NCBI RefSeq assembly: GCF_001042905.1
Contig: NZ_JYLB01000002.1
Location: 186,001-250,000, forward strand
Source of the DNA: Pseudomonas lini
GTDB lineage: Bacteria; Pseudomonadota; Gammaproteobacteria; Pseudomonadales; Pseudomonadaceae
Reading direction: 5' to 3'
DNA length: 64,000 nt
Position numbers and translations under genes: made by a program. Positions 9,481 to 19,136 of this stretch are shown here, one piece after another. The notes beneath the pieces were generated by a model. The model did no database searches. It was not told where the DNA came from and saw nothing but the letters and a program-made list of their open reading frames with translations. Numbering within the stretch: the stretch's first letter is position 1; each line of letters opens with the position of its first letter.

Positions 9481-10191
9481 CTAGTGAGTCGGCCCGAGGA
9501 AGGCCAGCCATCGGCGTTCGGCGAGACGGAACAGGCCGACCAGCGCAAAGGTAACGGTCAGGTAGATCAGCGCGGCGATGCCGAACGACTGGAATGTCAT
9601 GAAGGTCGCCGAGTTCGCATCACGAGCGACTTTCAATACATCCGGGATAGTCGCGGTGAACGCCACGGTGGTCGAATGCAGCATCAGAATCACTTCGTTG
9701 CTGTAATAAGGCAACGAGCGACGCAGGGCCGACGGCATGATGACGTAGGCATAAAGCTTCCAGCCTGTCAGACCGTAGGCCTTGGCTGCTTCGACTTCAC
9801 CGTGCGCCATGCTGCGAATCGCCCCGGCGAAGATCTCCGTGGTGTAGGCGCAGGTATTCAGGGCGAAGGCCAGGATCGTGCAGTTCATCGCATCGCGAAA
9901 GAATGCATCAAGAACAGGCTGGGCACGTACGGCAGCCAGGCTGTAGATCCCGGTGTAGCAAATCAGCAGCTGGATATACAGCGGCGTACCCCGGAACAGG
10001 TAGGTGTAAAACTGCACCGGCCAACGGACGTAGATCTTGGGCGAAACCCTGGCGATGGAGAGCGGGATCGACACCACAAAACCGATGAAGATCGACGCGC
10101 TGAGCAGCCACATGGTCATGGCCAGGCCAGTGATGTTGTAGCCGTCGGTATAAAGGAAGGGTCTCCAGTATTCCTGCAAGAGTTCGATCAT
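9481..10191 (-). CDS. ABC transporter permease, polar amino acids (HisM/AotM family)
   Basis: 236-residue inner-membrane permease with about five transmembrane segments. The cytoplasmic EAA loop reads EVEAAKAYGLTGW followed by P, the contact site for the ATPase. The ATG overlaps the stop of the partner permease (ATGA), which indicates translational coupling. With the partner it should form the heterodimeric channel of the histidine/arginine-type importer. Confidence 0.94.
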   Translation of the reverse strand: MIELLQEYWRPFLYTDGYNITGLAMTMWLLSASIFIGFVVSIPLSIARVSPKIYVRWPVQFYTYLFRGTPLYIQLLICYTGIYSLAAVRAQPVLDAFFRDAMNCTILAFALNTCAYTTEIFAGAIRSMAHGEVEAAKAYGLTGWKLYAYVIMPSALRRSLPYYSNEVILMLHSTTVAFTATIPDVLKVARDANSATFMTFQSFGIAALIYLTVTFALVGLFRLAERRWLAFLGPTH

Positions 10192-10916
10192 CGTACGGCC
10201 TCCCGGGAACCGGCGGCGTAGCGGCGTTCGAGCCAGCGCAGGACGACGTTGGAGGCACTGGTGATCAGCAGGTAAATCAATGCGGCAAGCACCAGGAAGT
10301 AGAACAGTTGATAAGTGCTTTTCCCGGCGTCCTGCGCAGCCTTGACCAGGTCGGCGAGGCCGATGATCGAGACCAGCGCGGTGGCCTTGAGCATCACCAT
10401 CCAGTTGTTACCGATGCCCGGCAGGGCGAAGCGCATCATTTGCGGGAACACCACGAGACGAAAACGCTGACCGCGTTTGAGGCCATAGGCAGTGGCGGCT
10501 TCGACCTGGCCCCGCGGTACGGCGAGGATCGCTCCGCGAAACGTTTCGGTGAAGTACGCGCCATAAATGAAGCCCAGGGTGATGACCCCGGCGCTGAACG
10601 GGTTGATCTCGATGTATTCCCATTCCATGAAGTCGGTAAACGAGGTCAGCCAGGTTTGCAGGCTGTAGAAGATCAGCAGCATCAGCACCAGGTCGGGCAC
10701 CCCACGAATCAGCGTGGTGTAGAGCTGGGCCGGTACACGCACCAGTTTGACTTTTGACAGCTTGGCACTGGCACCGAGCAGACCGAGCAATACGGCCAAC
10801 AAAAGTGACAACACCGATAATTTGATGGTCATCCAGGTGCCTTCCATCAGCAACGGACCGAAGCCCTTGAGGCTGAAGGCAGAAAGCCCCAAGTCTTGTA
10901 ATAGGTTTTCGAACAT
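10188..10916 (-). CDS. ABC transporter permease, polar amino acids (HisQ/AotQ family)
   Basis: 242-residue inner-membrane permease. Helices are evident around residues 25-45, 60-82, 93-115 and near the C-terminus. The EAA loop is QVEAATAYGLKRGQ. The C-terminus (WLERRYAAGSREAVR) is basic and cytoplasmic. It follows the binding-protein gene after a hairpin-T tract and overlaps the next permease by four bases. The binding-protein, Q, M, deacylase, ATPase order matches the aot and his operons of Pseudomonas. Confidence 0.94.
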   Translation of the reverse strand: MFENLLQDLGLSAFSLKGFGPLLMEGTWMTIKLSVLSLLLAVLLGLLGASAKLSKVKLVRVPAQLYTTLIRGVPDLVLMLLIFYSLQTWLTSFTDFMEWEYIEINPFSAGVITLGFIYGAYFTETFRGAILAVPRGQVEAATAYGLKRGQRFRLVVFPQMMRFALPGIGNNWMVMLKATALVSIIGLADLVKAAQDAGKSTYQLFYFLVLAALIYLLITSASNVVLRWLERRYAAGSREAVR

Positions 10917-10944
10917 AAATCAGCAACCTGATCGGGTAAAAAAA

Positions 10945-10966
10945 GCGCCCATCGCGAGATGGGCGC
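10945..10966 (-). terminator. Intercistronic attenuator after the binding-protein gene
   Basis: On the minus strand the stem GCGCCCATC / GATGGGCGC has a 4-base loop and is followed by seven T residues. It lies between the binding-protein stop and the permease start. Such partial terminators keep the periplasmic protein in excess over the membrane parts. Confidence 0.85.
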
Positions 10967-10972
10967 CGGGCA

Positions 10973-11755
10973 TTATTTGCCGCTGTACAGATTCAGATCG
11001 CCAAAGTGTTTCTTCTGAATGGTGGCGTAGGTGCCATCGTCGTGTAACGCTTTGATACCTTTATTCAAAAGGTCTTTGAGGTCTTTGTTACCTTTAGAGA
11101 TACCGATAGCTGTTTTCGACGGCAGCAATTCGCTGTCGACCGGCTTGCTGACTTCGTAGCCTTCGCCTTTTGGAGACTTCAAGAAGCCCAGTTCGGCTTG
11201 CAGCATGTCCTGGATTGCTGCGTCGAGGCGACCGGACATCAGGTCCGAATACACCTGATCCTGGTTCTGATAGGCCTGGGTTTTCACGCCAGCCTTGTCC
11301 AGCACGGCCTTGGCGTAGGCTTCCTGGATGGTGCCTTGCTCATAGCCGACGGTCTTGCCCTTCAGCGACGCAACATCTTCGCTCAGCCCGGAACCTTTCT
11401 TGAATACATAAGCGGTTGGGCCGGAGAACAGCTCGTCGGAGAAGTCGATGACTTTTTCGCGGGCCGGGGTGACGGTCATCGAAGAGATCACACCGTCGAA
11501 TTTATTGGCCTTGAGGCCCGGAATCATGCCGTCGAAATCGCTTTCGACCCATTTGCACTTGACCTTCAGCTCGGCGCAGATCGCATTGCCCAGATCGATG
11601 TCGAAGCCTACCAGGCTGCCGTCGGCTGCTTTGGACTCGAACGGCGCGTAAGAAGGGTCAACGCCAAAACGCAATTCTTTGTATTCCTTGGCCAGCGCGG
11701 AGCCGGCAGCCATGCACAACGCCAGTGCAGAAAGGGTCAGCAATGCTTTTTTCAT
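10973..11755 (-). CDS. Periplasmic polar amino acid-binding protein (HisJ/AotJ family)
   Basis: 260-residue solute-binding protein, PBP2 fold. Residues 1-22 are a Sec signal ending GSALA. The mature start KEYKELRFGVDPSYAPFESK and the block GFDIDLGNAICAELKVKC are diagnostic of the lysine-arginine-ornithine/histidine binders. It delivers the ligand to the permease pair encoded next. It is the promoter-proximal gene of the operon and is followed by an attenuator. Sequence alone does not decide between histidine and arginine/ornithine as ligand. Confidence 0.94.
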   Translation of the reverse strand: MKKALLTLSALALCMAAGSALAKEYKELRFGVDPSYAPFESKAADGSLVGFDIDLGNAICAELKVKCKWVESDFDGMIPGLKANKFDGVISSMTVTPAREKVIDFSDELFSGPTAYVFKKGSGLSEDVASLKGKTVGYEQGTIQEAYAKAVLDKAGVKTQAYQNQDQVYSDLMSGRLDAAIQDMLQAELGFLKSPKGEGYEVSKPVDSELLPSKTAIGISKGNKDLKDLLNKGIKALHDDGTYATIQKKHFGDLNLYSGK

Positions 11756-11947
11756 TATTCAATCCCTAAGAACCAATATGAGCGCTTGTGGCGCAGAAGT
11801 ACTGTTACTGGAAAGCGTAAGACCTATTCAAAGTAGCAATTTCCGAACCAGAGTCCCGAACAAGCGTTTAAAAGGTAATACAAGAAGTGGCAAAGCGCGA
11901 TCTGTGCACGAAAACGGGCATCGCCAAATCCCTGCGCCAGGGTGGTG
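11756..11947. other. Upstream region of the amino acid ABC operon
   Basis: About 190 noncoding bases, with REP 11948-12023 beyond. It must hold the operon promoter on the minus strand. I see no convincing coding frame and no clear operator. Confidence 0.4.
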
Positions 11948-12023
11948 CTGTAGGAGCGAGGCTTGCCCGCGAAGCTTTTGGCGTACCTGAAGACGCCTTC
12001 GCGGGCAAGCCTCGCTCCTACAG
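11948..12023. repeat. REP doublet, class B
   Basis: Inverted class B cores (GGAGCGAGGCTTGCCCGCG and complement) separated by ~28 bases, lying between the divergent end of the ligase gene and the ABC operon promoter region. Confidence 0.9.
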
Positions 12024-12069
12024 AGCAGGTTTCGCAGCCGCTGCAAAAGATCAGCCCACAGAAATCAGG

Positions 12070-13758
12070 TCAGGCGAGCAAATCCTGCAACGTCGCCAAG
12101 CTGTCAGCGTCCTCCACCGACTTGTCCTGCCGCCAGCGCAGCATCCTCGGAAACCGCACCGCAATCCCGCTCTTGTGCCGTTTCGACAGGGCAATGCCCT
12201 CGAATCCCAGTTCAAACACCAACGTCGGTTTCACACTGCTCACCGGTCCGAACTTTTCCACCGTGGTCTTGCGCACGATGCTGTCGACCTGACGCATTTC
12301 TTCGTCGGTCAACCCGGAGTAAGCCTTGGCGAAAGGCACCAGCGTTCGCTCGCGGGCAGAGGGTGGGCCATCCCACACAGCGAAGGTGTAATCGGTGTAG
12401 AGACTGGCCCGGCGGCCATGACCCTGCTGGGCATAGATCAGCACCGCATCGACGCTGAACGGGTCGACTTTCCATTTCCACCACACCCCCATGTCCTTGG
12501 TCCGCCCGACGCCATACAGTGCATCGTGGGCCTTGAGCATCATGCCTTCGACGCCCAGTCTGCGGGAGGCTTCTCGTTGACGGGCGAGGTCGAACCAGTC
12601 TTCACCGGTCAGCACGGGCGAGCTCAGTAACACCGGGTTTGCGCAGGTGAGGATGAGTTGTTCCAGCTGAGTGCGGCGCGTGGCTTGAGTCTGGTTACGC
12701 CAATCCTCTCCCTGCCATTCCAGTAAGTCGTAGGCCTGGATGACCACGGGTACCTCATCGAGGATTTTTTTGCTCAGCATTTTACGGCCGATCCGCTGTT
12801 GCAACAGGGCGAAAGGCTGCACGGAAGGGGGCGATAGCGATTGCGCGTCGAAGGTGTCCTCGGTACCCGATTGTGCAGCTTTCCAGGCGACGATTTCACC
12901 GTCGATCACCGTGCCATCGGGTAAGCCATGGACCAGGCTCTCCAGTTCGGGGAAGCGTTCGGTCACCAGTTCTTCACCTCGCGACCAGATCCACAAGCGC
13001 CCATCGCGCTTGACCACTTGAGCGCGGATGCCGTCCCACTTCCATTCCACTTGCCACTGGCTGGCCGGTCCGAGCAGGGTTTCGAACCGCTCGACCGGGT
13101 GCGACAACGCATGGGCGAGGAAAAAAGGGTACGGCTGGCCACCCCGTTGGGCATGCTCATTGGGTGATTCGGGGGCGATCAGCTTCAGGTAACTGGCGGC
13201 GCTTGGGCGGTTAGACAGATCGGTGTAACCCACCAGTCGCTGGGCCACGCGTTTGCTGTCGAGCCCGGCCATCGCCGCCAGGGCGCGGGTGACCAGCAAT
13301 TTGGAAACCCCGACACGGAAACTGCCGGTGATCAATTTGATGCACAGCATCAGGCTTTGGCGATCCAGTTGCGCCCACAGGGCCGGCAAGCATTCGGCGA
13401 GGGTCTGCGGGGGGGCGTTACGCAGTGGCAGCAGTTTGTCTTCTATCCACACCGCCAGCCCGTCGGTAGAGGTGTGGAGCTTTTCGGGCAGCACCAGCGA
13501 AATGGTTTCCGCCAGATCACCGACGGCCTGATAACTTTCCTCGAACAACCAGGGCGAGAGCCCGGAAAACGCTGTGGCCATTTCCCGCAGCATTCGTACC
13601 GGCACCAATTGCCGAGGTCGTCCACCGGACAGAAAGTACACCGCCCAGGCGGCATCTTCAGGCGCGGCTTGGGCGAAATAGTTCTGCATCGCCGTCAGTT
13701 TGGCGTTGCTCGAGGTGGTGGCATCGAGTTCGGCATACAAGTCGGCGAAGGCTTTCAT
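12070..13758 (-). CDS. ATP-dependent DNA ligase (ligase-associated cluster type)
   Basis: 562-residue ligase that would seal nicks using ATP, distinct from the NAD-dependent LigA. The N-terminal all-alpha DNA-binding domain covers about 1-200. The adenylation motif is KWDGIR, with catalytic Lys240. Motif IIIa/IV candidates are DGEIVAW and GVEGMMLK, and motif V is WWKWKVDPF. The OB domain follows. The family (PP_1105 type in P. putida) occurs with a metallo-beta-lactamase nuclease, an Lhr-like helicase and a phosphoesterase. Only the nuclease is here, overlapping by four bases. The role is probably DNA repair; no Ku or primase domain is present. Confidence 0.93.
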   Translation of the reverse strand: MKAFADLYAELDATTSSNAKLTAMQNYFAQAAPEDAAWAVYFLSGGRPRQLVPVRMLREMATAFSGLSPWLFEESYQAVGDLAETISLVLPEKLHTSTDGLAVWIEDKLLPLRNAPPQTLAECLPALWAQLDRQSLMLCIKLITGSFRVGVSKLLVTRALAAMAGLDSKRVAQRLVGYTDLSNRPSAASYLKLIAPESPNEHAQRGGQPYPFFLAHALSHPVERFETLLGPASQWQVEWKWDGIRAQVVKRDGRLWIWSRGEELVTERFPELESLVHGLPDGTVIDGEIVAWKAAQSGTEDTFDAQSLSPPSVQPFALLQQRIGRKMLSKKILDEVPVVIQAYDLLEWQGEDWRNQTQATRRTQLEQLILTCANPVLLSSPVLTGEDWFDLARQREASRRLGVEGMMLKAHDALYGVGRTKDMGVWWKWKVDPFSVDAVLIYAQQGHGRRASLYTDYTFAVWDGPPSARERTLVPFAKAYSGLTDEEMRQVDSIVRKTTVEKFGPVSSVKPTLVFELGFEGIALSKRHKSGIAVRFPRMLRWRQDKSVEDADSLATLQDLLA

Positions 13759-14786
13759 GCCAGCACCTCAGCGCTCTCGGGTTCGAGGACAGGGGTGTCT
13801 TCATCATCGCCGTACTCGGTGCTGAAACTCATGGCATCGAGGCCTAGTTCGCGCAGATGGCGCACCAGCACTCCAATCGAACCATGGGTGACGATCACGC
13901 GTTCGGCTCCGGTTTGTTCGATGGCCCAGAGCAGGCCGGGCCAGTCGGCGTGGTCGGACAGCACGAAACCGCGGTCCACGCCGCGCCGCCGCCGTGTCCC
14001 GCGCAAGCGCATCCAACCGCTGGCGAAGCCATCGCTGTAGTCACCGAAACGCCATATCCAAGGGCTGGCGCCAGCCGGAGGTGGTGCGAGGACCAAGGCC
14101 TTGCGCATCATCGGGTCATGTTTTTTTACTTCGCCGGAATAGATCGTTGGCGGTAAATAAATGCCGCTCTCGCGATAAATCCGATTGATGGGTTCAACCG
14201 CGCCATGGACCAGAATGGGACCGAGACTGGCATCGATGCCGTGGAGAATCCGCTGAGCCTTGCCGAAGGAATAGCAGAGCAGCACGCTGGTTTTGTCGGC
14301 TGCGGCGTTGGTCTGCCACCACTGATTGATCTCGGCAAAGATCTGCGTCTGGGGTTGCCAGCGGTAAATCGGCAAACCGAATGTCGATTCCGTGATGAAC
14401 GTGTGGCAACGCACCGGTTCGAATGGCGCACAGGTGCCGTCGGGTTCGGTCTTGTAATCCCCCGAGGCGACCCAGACCTCACCGCCGTATTCCAGCCGTA
14501 CCTGGGCCGAGCCGAGTACATGACCCGCAGGGTGAAAACTCAGTTTTACGCCGTGGTGCAGCAACTGCTCGCCATAGGGCAAGGTTTGCAGGTTGATGTC
14601 CTGGCCCAGACGCGCGCGCAGAATGCCTGCACCCGGTGCCGCCGCCAGATAATGTTGATTGCCACGGCGAGCATGGTCGCTGTGGGCATGGGTGATCAGC
14701 GAGCGTTCGACCGGCTGCCATGGGTCAATATAGAAATCCCCGGGCGGGCAGTACAAACCTTCAGGACGAGCGATAACAAGGTCCAT
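13755..14786 (-). CDS. Ligase-associated DNA exonuclease (metallo-beta-lactamase/beta-CASP fold)
   Basis: 343-residue nuclease homologous to SNM1/CPSF-type enzymes. The HxHxDH zinc motif is HAHSDH (33-38). Further ligands are in FHPAGHVLGS and VLSDHADWPGL near the end (beta-CASP motifs). It probably trims DNA ends before sealing by the ligase, whose start overlaps its stop. I prefer the ATG at 14786 over an in-frame TTG four codons upstream. Helicase and phosphoesterase partners of the usual four-gene cluster are absent from the window. Confidence 0.9.
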   Translation of the reverse strand: MDLVIARPEGLYCPPGDFYIDPWQPVERSLITHAHSDHARRGNQHYLAAAPGAGILRARLGQDINLQTLPYGEQLLHHGVKLSFHPAGHVLGSAQVRLEYGGEVWVASGDYKTEPDGTCAPFEPVRCHTFITESTFGLPIYRWQPQTQIFAEINQWWQTNAAADKTSVLLCYSFGKAQRILHGIDASLGPILVHGAVEPINRIYRESGIYLPPTIYSGEVKKHDPMMRKALVLAPPPAGASPWIWRFGDYSDGFASGWMRLRGTRRRRGVDRGFVLSDHADWPGLLWAIEQTGAERVIVTHGSIGVLVRHLRELGLDAMSFSTEYGDDEDTPVLEPESAEVLA

Positions 14787-14868
14787 ATTGTTACCCAAAT
14801 GGAGAGGCCTGTTAGCTAGGAGGTTTGCGCGAGACGAGAAGTTCTATTTATTTTTATGGGTGGTAAAA

Positions 14869-14932
14869 ATCAAAAGCTCGCAGCCTGCGGCAGCTTTTGT
14901 AGGAACTGCCGCAGGCTGCGATCTTGTCTTTT
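14869..14932. repeat. REP doublet, class A, imperfect
   Basis: A class A pair with very short spacing (CTCGCAGCCTGCGGCAGC and complement). It lies between the nuclease gene and quiP and probably serves as the 3' boundary of quiP mRNA. Confidence 0.85.
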
Positions 14933-14943
14933 GACTGACTTAC

Positions 14944-17394
14944 TTACTTGCCAGGCGTCAGCGTCAACCGCGTCTTGCCATACACCTTGTCAAAGTTCTG
15001 CGGCTGCATCGGCAGGCTCATGTATTGCCCCTTGAGCCATGGATCGACGCTGTCGAGATAGTGCGGGCTGGCCGGGTTGCCGGATTGGCCGGTACCGTTC
15101 TGGCCCATCAGCGGTTCGGCCTGGCCGAAATCGACGATAAAGCGCATGGCCGGTGCCTGTGTGGTGTTGAAGTCCTGACCCCAGGTGAACGCGGCGGTGT
15201 TGAGCGTGGTGTGGTCGCCGCCGGCTGCCAGCGGACCGCGCACGGTCTGGCCACTGACGTTCTTCCACTCATAGCGATGCAGTTTGCCCCACTGCCAGGC
15301 TTTGTGATCGCCACCCAACTGGCTGTCACCCGCGCTGATTGCGGCCGCCAGGCTACGGGCGAGAATCGCCGGTTTGTCTTCTTTCTGCGAGGTGCGCAGG
15401 TCGTCCCAGAACGGACTGTCCTCACGGCTCAGCAGATGGTCGGCCTGAGCCGCGTAAGACAACTTGCCGTTGGCGATAAAGGCCTTCCACGCCGGGCTGC
15501 TTTCCGGGCCCAGTTCGTCGAGGAAAATCTGTTTAGTGCTTTCCTGCAGGAACAGCTCGTAAATCGCCGCGTCGGCGGAGGTCGGGCTGAGTTTGCCGTC
15601 GAAAGCCATCAAGCGTGTGTAAGCCTCGCGAGCCTTGCCGCGATCAACCTCCGGCAGCGCTTCGATGGCCTGTTTGAGTGGCTGAGCCATGCCCGGCGCT
15701 TCAAACATTTTCTTCAGCTTGGCAGCGAAGGTGGTGGTCTGGTCGTATTGCATGGCGATCACGCTACGAGTGTCGTGCTTGCCTACGCCCGCCAGTTCGG
15801 CCATGCGCTCGCCGCGCTCCGGCGCTGACCAGGAATTGGACAGTTGCATGCCATAGCCATGGGGAATGACCCGTTGGTTGGCGGTGCCGAGCCAGCCCTG
15901 AGTCGGGTCTTGGTCATACGGATGGAGCATCGGGTCGGCGTAACCGTCCCAGTCGTAACGACCTTCCCAGCCCGGCGACGGCAGCAAGCCTTCACCTTCG
16001 CGACGGTTCGGGTAGCGACCGGTGACTTGCCAGCCAATGTTGCTGGCATCGGCAAACACCAGATTCAGGGCGATGGCGCGTATTTCACGGCTGGCGTCCG
16101 AGGCCTTCTCGACGCTCTGCGCTCGGGACAGGTCGAAAAAGGCGTCCAGGGTTTTGTCGTCGGTGAAGTTCGGCGTCTGCAAAGCCAGGCCGAAACCATT
16201 CGCCAACGCGGTGCCTTGGGCGCTGTTGAGCAACGGCCCGTGGCGGGTTTCGTACACCGCTTCGCGAATCGGCTTCTGGCCTTTGACGAAGTAGGTTTCG
16301 TTACGCACGATCGCCGGCTGCCATTTGCCGCTGACTTCGTAGGAAAGGCCATTGCTTTGGCGTTTGATTTTTTCCAGGAACAGGTCCTGGTTGTCGCCCA
16401 TGACCGTGGTCATGCTCCACGCCACTTTGCCGTTGAAACCACCGAGCACCATGGGTAACCCGGCAATGGTCACGCCGGATGCCTGGTATTTCGGCGCGCG
16501 AATCTGTACGTAACTGAACAGCGACGGCACGCCCAGCGGCCTATGGCTGTCGCTGGCCAACAGGCTTTTGCCGCTGCGGCTGCGTTGCGGGGCGATCGCC
16601 CAGTTGTTCGAAGACGTGGCGCCCAGCAGGTTCAAGTCGGACAGTTGACCGGTGGCTTTGCTGATTTCGCTCAGCCCCGGGATTTGCCCGTTGAGTTTGA
16701 AGCCCTGAAGTTTTTCGGCTTCAGCGACCGGCAGTTTTTCGTCAGGGGCGGACGGCGCAAGCCACGCCAGCTTGTCGGTACTGACCGTCTGGGCCAGCAT
16801 CAATGAGGAAATTTCTTCCGGCAGGTTCGCCGATTGACTGAAATTCAGCAGGCAGAAAATCAGCGCCGAATCTTCCGGTTTCCAGTATTCCGGTTTGTAG
16901 CCAGTGGCTGCTAGGTCCGCAGGCAGTTTGTCGCGGTAGCGGAACAGGTAGGCGTTGACCCCACGGGCATAGACTTCGAAGAAGCGCTTGAGGCGCGGCG
17001 AAGAGGCCTTGTACAGCTCACCCGCGCTTTTCTTCAGATTGACTGCACGCATGTAGCGGTCGGCGTCGAGCAAGTCTGAACCGGACATCTCCGCCAGACG
17101 ACCCTGCGCCAGCAAACGCAGAGTGACCATTTGGCTGATGCGGTCGCTGGCGTGCACGTAGCCGAGGGTGAACAGTGCATCGTGGAAGCTGTTGCTCTCG
17201 ATCAGCGGCATGCCCATGGCATTGCGTCGAATCGAAACGTTCTGCGCCAAGCCCTTGAGCGGTTGCACGCCGGAGGCTGGCGGGAGGGTGTCTTGAGTGT
17301 TCCAGGTCTGACAACCAGTCAGGCTTAAAACACCGGCCACTGCTGCGGCAACGCCGAACCGGGGAAGAAAATGTGTGAGGGCTGGCGAGGCCAT
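14944..17394 (-). CDS. quiP: Acyl-homoserine lactone acylase QuiP (penicillin acylase family)
   Basis: Ntn-hydrolase of 816 residues that cleaves the amide bond of acyl-homoserine lactones, so degrading quorum signals. N-terminus [14 protein letters not shown], linker [17 protein letters not shown] and the block [16 protein letters not shown] match QuiP closely. Self-cleavage should release a beta chain starting at Ser262 in the motif SNNWAIAP. The signal region contains LSLTGC (Cys28), a lipobox-like site. I use the ATG at 17394, which has GCAGGAG upstream, rather than a frame 23 codons longer. It is monocistronic and followed by a REP. Acylase class is certain; substrate preference is inferred. 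Confidence 0.92.
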   Translation of the reverse strand: MASPALTHFLPRFGVAAAVAGVLSLTGCQTWNTQDTLPPASGVQPLKGLAQNVSIRRNAMGMPLIESNSFHDALFTLGYVHASDRISQMVTLRLLAQGRLAEMSGSDLLDADRYMRAVNLKKSAGELYKASSPRLKRFFEVYARGVNAYLFRYRDKLPADLAATGYKPEYWKPEDSALIFCLLNFSQSANLPEEISSLMLAQTVSTDKLAWLAPSAPDEKLPVAEAEKLQGFKLNGQIPGLSEISKATGQLSDLNLLGATSSNNWAIAPQRSRSGKSLLASDSHRPLGVPSLFSYVQIRAPKYQASGVTIAGLPMVLGGFNGKVAWSMTTVMGDNQDLFLEKIKRQSNGLSYEVSGKWQPAIVRNETYFVKGQKPIREAVYETRHGPLLNSAQGTALANGFGLALQTPNFTDDKTLDAFFDLSRAQSVEKASDASREIRAIALNLVFADASNIGWQVTGRYPNRREGEGLLPSPGWEGRYDWDGYADPMLHPYDQDPTQGWLGTANQRVIPHGYGMQLSNSWSAPERGERMAELAGVGKHDTRSVIAMQYDQTTTFAAKLKKMFEAPGMAQPLKQAIEALPEVDRGKAREAYTRLMAFDGKLSPTSADAAIYELFLQESTKQIFLDELGPESSPAWKAFIANGKLSYAAQADHLLSREDSPFWDDLRTSQKEDKPAILARSLAAAISAGDSQLGGDHKAWQWGKLHRYEWKNVSGQTVRGPLAAGGDHTTLNTAAFTWGQDFNTTQAPAMRFIVDFGQAEPLMGQNGTGQSGNPASPHYLDSVDPWLKGQYMSLPMQPQNFDKVYGKTRLTLTPGK

Positions 17395-17526
17395 GGCAAA
17401 GCTCCTGCGGGGGTAGTGACGCAATAAAGGCGCTACGTTAGTGAGCAGGAGGTGGTCGCGCAAGCGGGGTATGGGGTTATTTCAACATTTGTCTGATAAA
17501 CCACACACTCCCAGGCGATGCGTTAC

Positions 17527-17661
17527 CTGTGGCGAGGGGGCTTGCCCCCGTTGGACCGCGAAGCGGTCCCAAAACCGACAACGGTGTTCTTCTGCAAGAA
17601 CGGCGGTGATGGTTTCACGACTGCTGCGCAGCCGAACGGGGGCAAGCCCCCTCGCCACAGG
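17527..17661. repeat. REP/REPIN, class E (GTGGCGAGGGGGCTTGCCCCCG)
   Basis: Outer inverted arms CTGTGGCGAGGGGGCTTGCC and complement enclose an inner pair (GAAGCGGTCCC and relatives), ~135 bases in all. A near copy lies at 23841-23990. This element fills most of the gap between quiP and the GST gene. Confidence 0.88.
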
Positions 17662-17692
17662 GTTTGTGGATAGCTGAGGGTTTGTGTTTGCA

Positions 17693-18337
17693 TCAGGATT
17701 TAGGCGGATTAACCTTGGCCACCAGCGCATAGGCCTTCACCGTCGCCGGGCGGTTCTGGATGTGGTTGAACCAGCGCAGCACGTTGGGGAAGTCTTCCAG
17801 GTTCTGGCTCTGCCATTTGTGAGAAACGATCCACGGGTAGATCGCCATGTCGGCAATGCTGTATTCGCTGCCGGCAACAAAGTCATTGTTGGCCAGCTGC
17901 TTGTCGAGCACGCCATAGAGGCGGGCGGTTTCGTCGATGTAGCGCTTGATCGCGTAGGGGATTTTTTCCGGTGCGAATTGGCTGAAGTGATGATTTTGCC
18001 CGGCCATCGGCCCCAGGCCGCCCATCTGCCAGAACAGCCATTGCAGCGCTTGCTGGCGACCGCGCAGGTCTTTGGGCAGGAACTTGCCGGTTTTCTCCGC
18101 CAGGTACAGCAGAATCGCCCCCGACTCGAACAGTGCCAACGGTTCACCGCCATCGACCGGCTCATGATCGACGATGGCCGGGATTTTGTTGTTCGGCGAT
18201 ATCTTCAGGAACTCAGGTTTGAACTGGTCGTTCTGGCTGATGTTAATCGGATAAACGTTGTACGGCAGGCCTACTTCTTCCAGGAATATCGAAATCTTGT
18301 GGCCGTTGGGGGTGGTCCAGTAATACAAGTCGATCAT
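17693..18337 (-). CDS. Nu-class glutathione S-transferase-like protein (YfcG/YghU type)
   Basis: 214-residue GST. The N-terminal thioredoxin domain begins MIDLYYWTTPNGHKI; the TTPNG motif replaces a Ser/Cys nucleophile, as in the nu class, which reduces disulfides with two bound glutathiones. The GSH-binding section has NKIPAIVDHE and LFESGAILLYLA. The helical C-terminal domain includes EYSIADMAIYPWI. The ATG at 18337 gives the canonical N-terminus; the longer open frame upstream is not family sequence. Likely a cytoplasmic disulfide-bond oxidoreductase; peroxidase activity is also possible. Confidence 0.92.
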   Translation of the reverse strand: MIDLYYWTTPNGHKISIFLEEVGLPYNVYPINISQNDQFKPEFLKISPNNKIPAIVDHEPVDGGEPLALFESGAILLYLAEKTGKFLPKDLRGRQQALQWLFWQMGGLGPMAGQNHHFSQFAPEKIPYAIKRYIDETARLYGVLDKQLANNDFVAGSEYSIADMAIYPWIVSHKWQSQNLEDFPNVLRWFNHIQNRPATVKAYALVAKVNPPKS

Positions 18338-18483
18338 GAAGTACTCCAAATCAAGAGACATCGTCAGGTACGGACAGCGACCGTCGGCATCAGGTCGTCC
18401 TGTTTGCGTTTGATGGCTTGCCAGTAGCAAGAGGTGATGCTGAAGTGCGGGGAATTCAATGCCCCAGCAGGAGAAAAGTCAGC

Positions 18484-19032
18484 ATGGAGCTCAAGACAAA
18501 CGCAGCGCTGATCATCATCGATCAACAAAAAGGCATCCTGCATCCCAAGTTGGGCCGCCGAAACAATCCACAGGCCGAAGAGCGCATCCTGGAATTGCTG
18601 GGATATTGGCGCCGAACCGGGCGGCCGGTGATTCATGTGCAGCACCTGTCCCGCTCAGAGGATTCAGTGTTCTGGCCACAGCAGTCGGGGGTGGAATTTC
18701 AGGAGCGTTTTCAACCATCGATGGGTGAGTGGCTGATTCAGAAACAGGTGCCGGATGCCTTTTGTTCGACGGGGCTGGAAGCACGTTTGTGCGAGGCGGG
18801 GATCGATCAGTTGATCATCGTTGGCGTGGCGACCCACAACTCGGTCGAGTCCACGGCGCGAACGGCGGGGAATCTGGGGTTTGAAACCTGGGTTGCCGAG
18901 GATGCGTGCTTTACCTTCGACAAGGCGGATTTTTTCGGTAACGCCCATTCAGCCGAGGAAGTGCATGCGATGTCGCTGGGTAATTTGCATGGCGAATATG
19001 CGACGGTTGTGAGCACTGCGCAGATTTTGTAG
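18484..19032 (+). CDS. Isochorismatase-fold hydrolase-like protein with Ser at the nucleophile position
   Basis: 182-residue alpha/beta protein of the isochorismatase/nicotinamidase superfamily. The catalytic aspartate is Asp13 (IIIDQQKG) and the lysine is Lys87 (LIQKQVPDAF). The cis-peptide motif GVATHNSVESTAR has Ser120 where cysteine hydrolases have Cys. Without Cys it may be a non-thiol member (isochorismatase itself lacks this Cys), may use Ser, or may only bind ligand. The ATG at 18484 follows AGGAGAAAAGTC. It is divergent from the GST gene and ends in a REP. Substrate unknown. Confidence 0.85.
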   Translation: MELKTNAALIIIDQQKGILHPKLGRRNNPQAEERILELLGYWRRTGRPVIHVQHLSRSEDSVFWPQQSGVEFQERFQPSMGEWLIQKQVPDAFCSTGLEARLCEAGIDQLIIVGVATHNSVESTARTAGNLGFETWVAEDACFTFDKADFFGNAHSAEEVHAMSLGNLHGEYATVVSTAQIL

Positions 19033-19117
19033 GAGCGAGGCTTGCCCGCGAAAAGGTCACCACGGACATTCAGACAAACCGCGTCATCGTTCTTCGCGGG
19101 CAAGCCTCGCTCCTACA
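19028..19117. repeat. REP doublet, class B
   Basis: Inverted class B cores around ~45 bases. It begins inside the last codons and stop of the isochorismatase-like gene, so the gene's stop TAG is part of the palindrome. Confidence 0.9.
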
Positions 19118-19136
19118 GAAGCAGTGCGTCAGCGCG

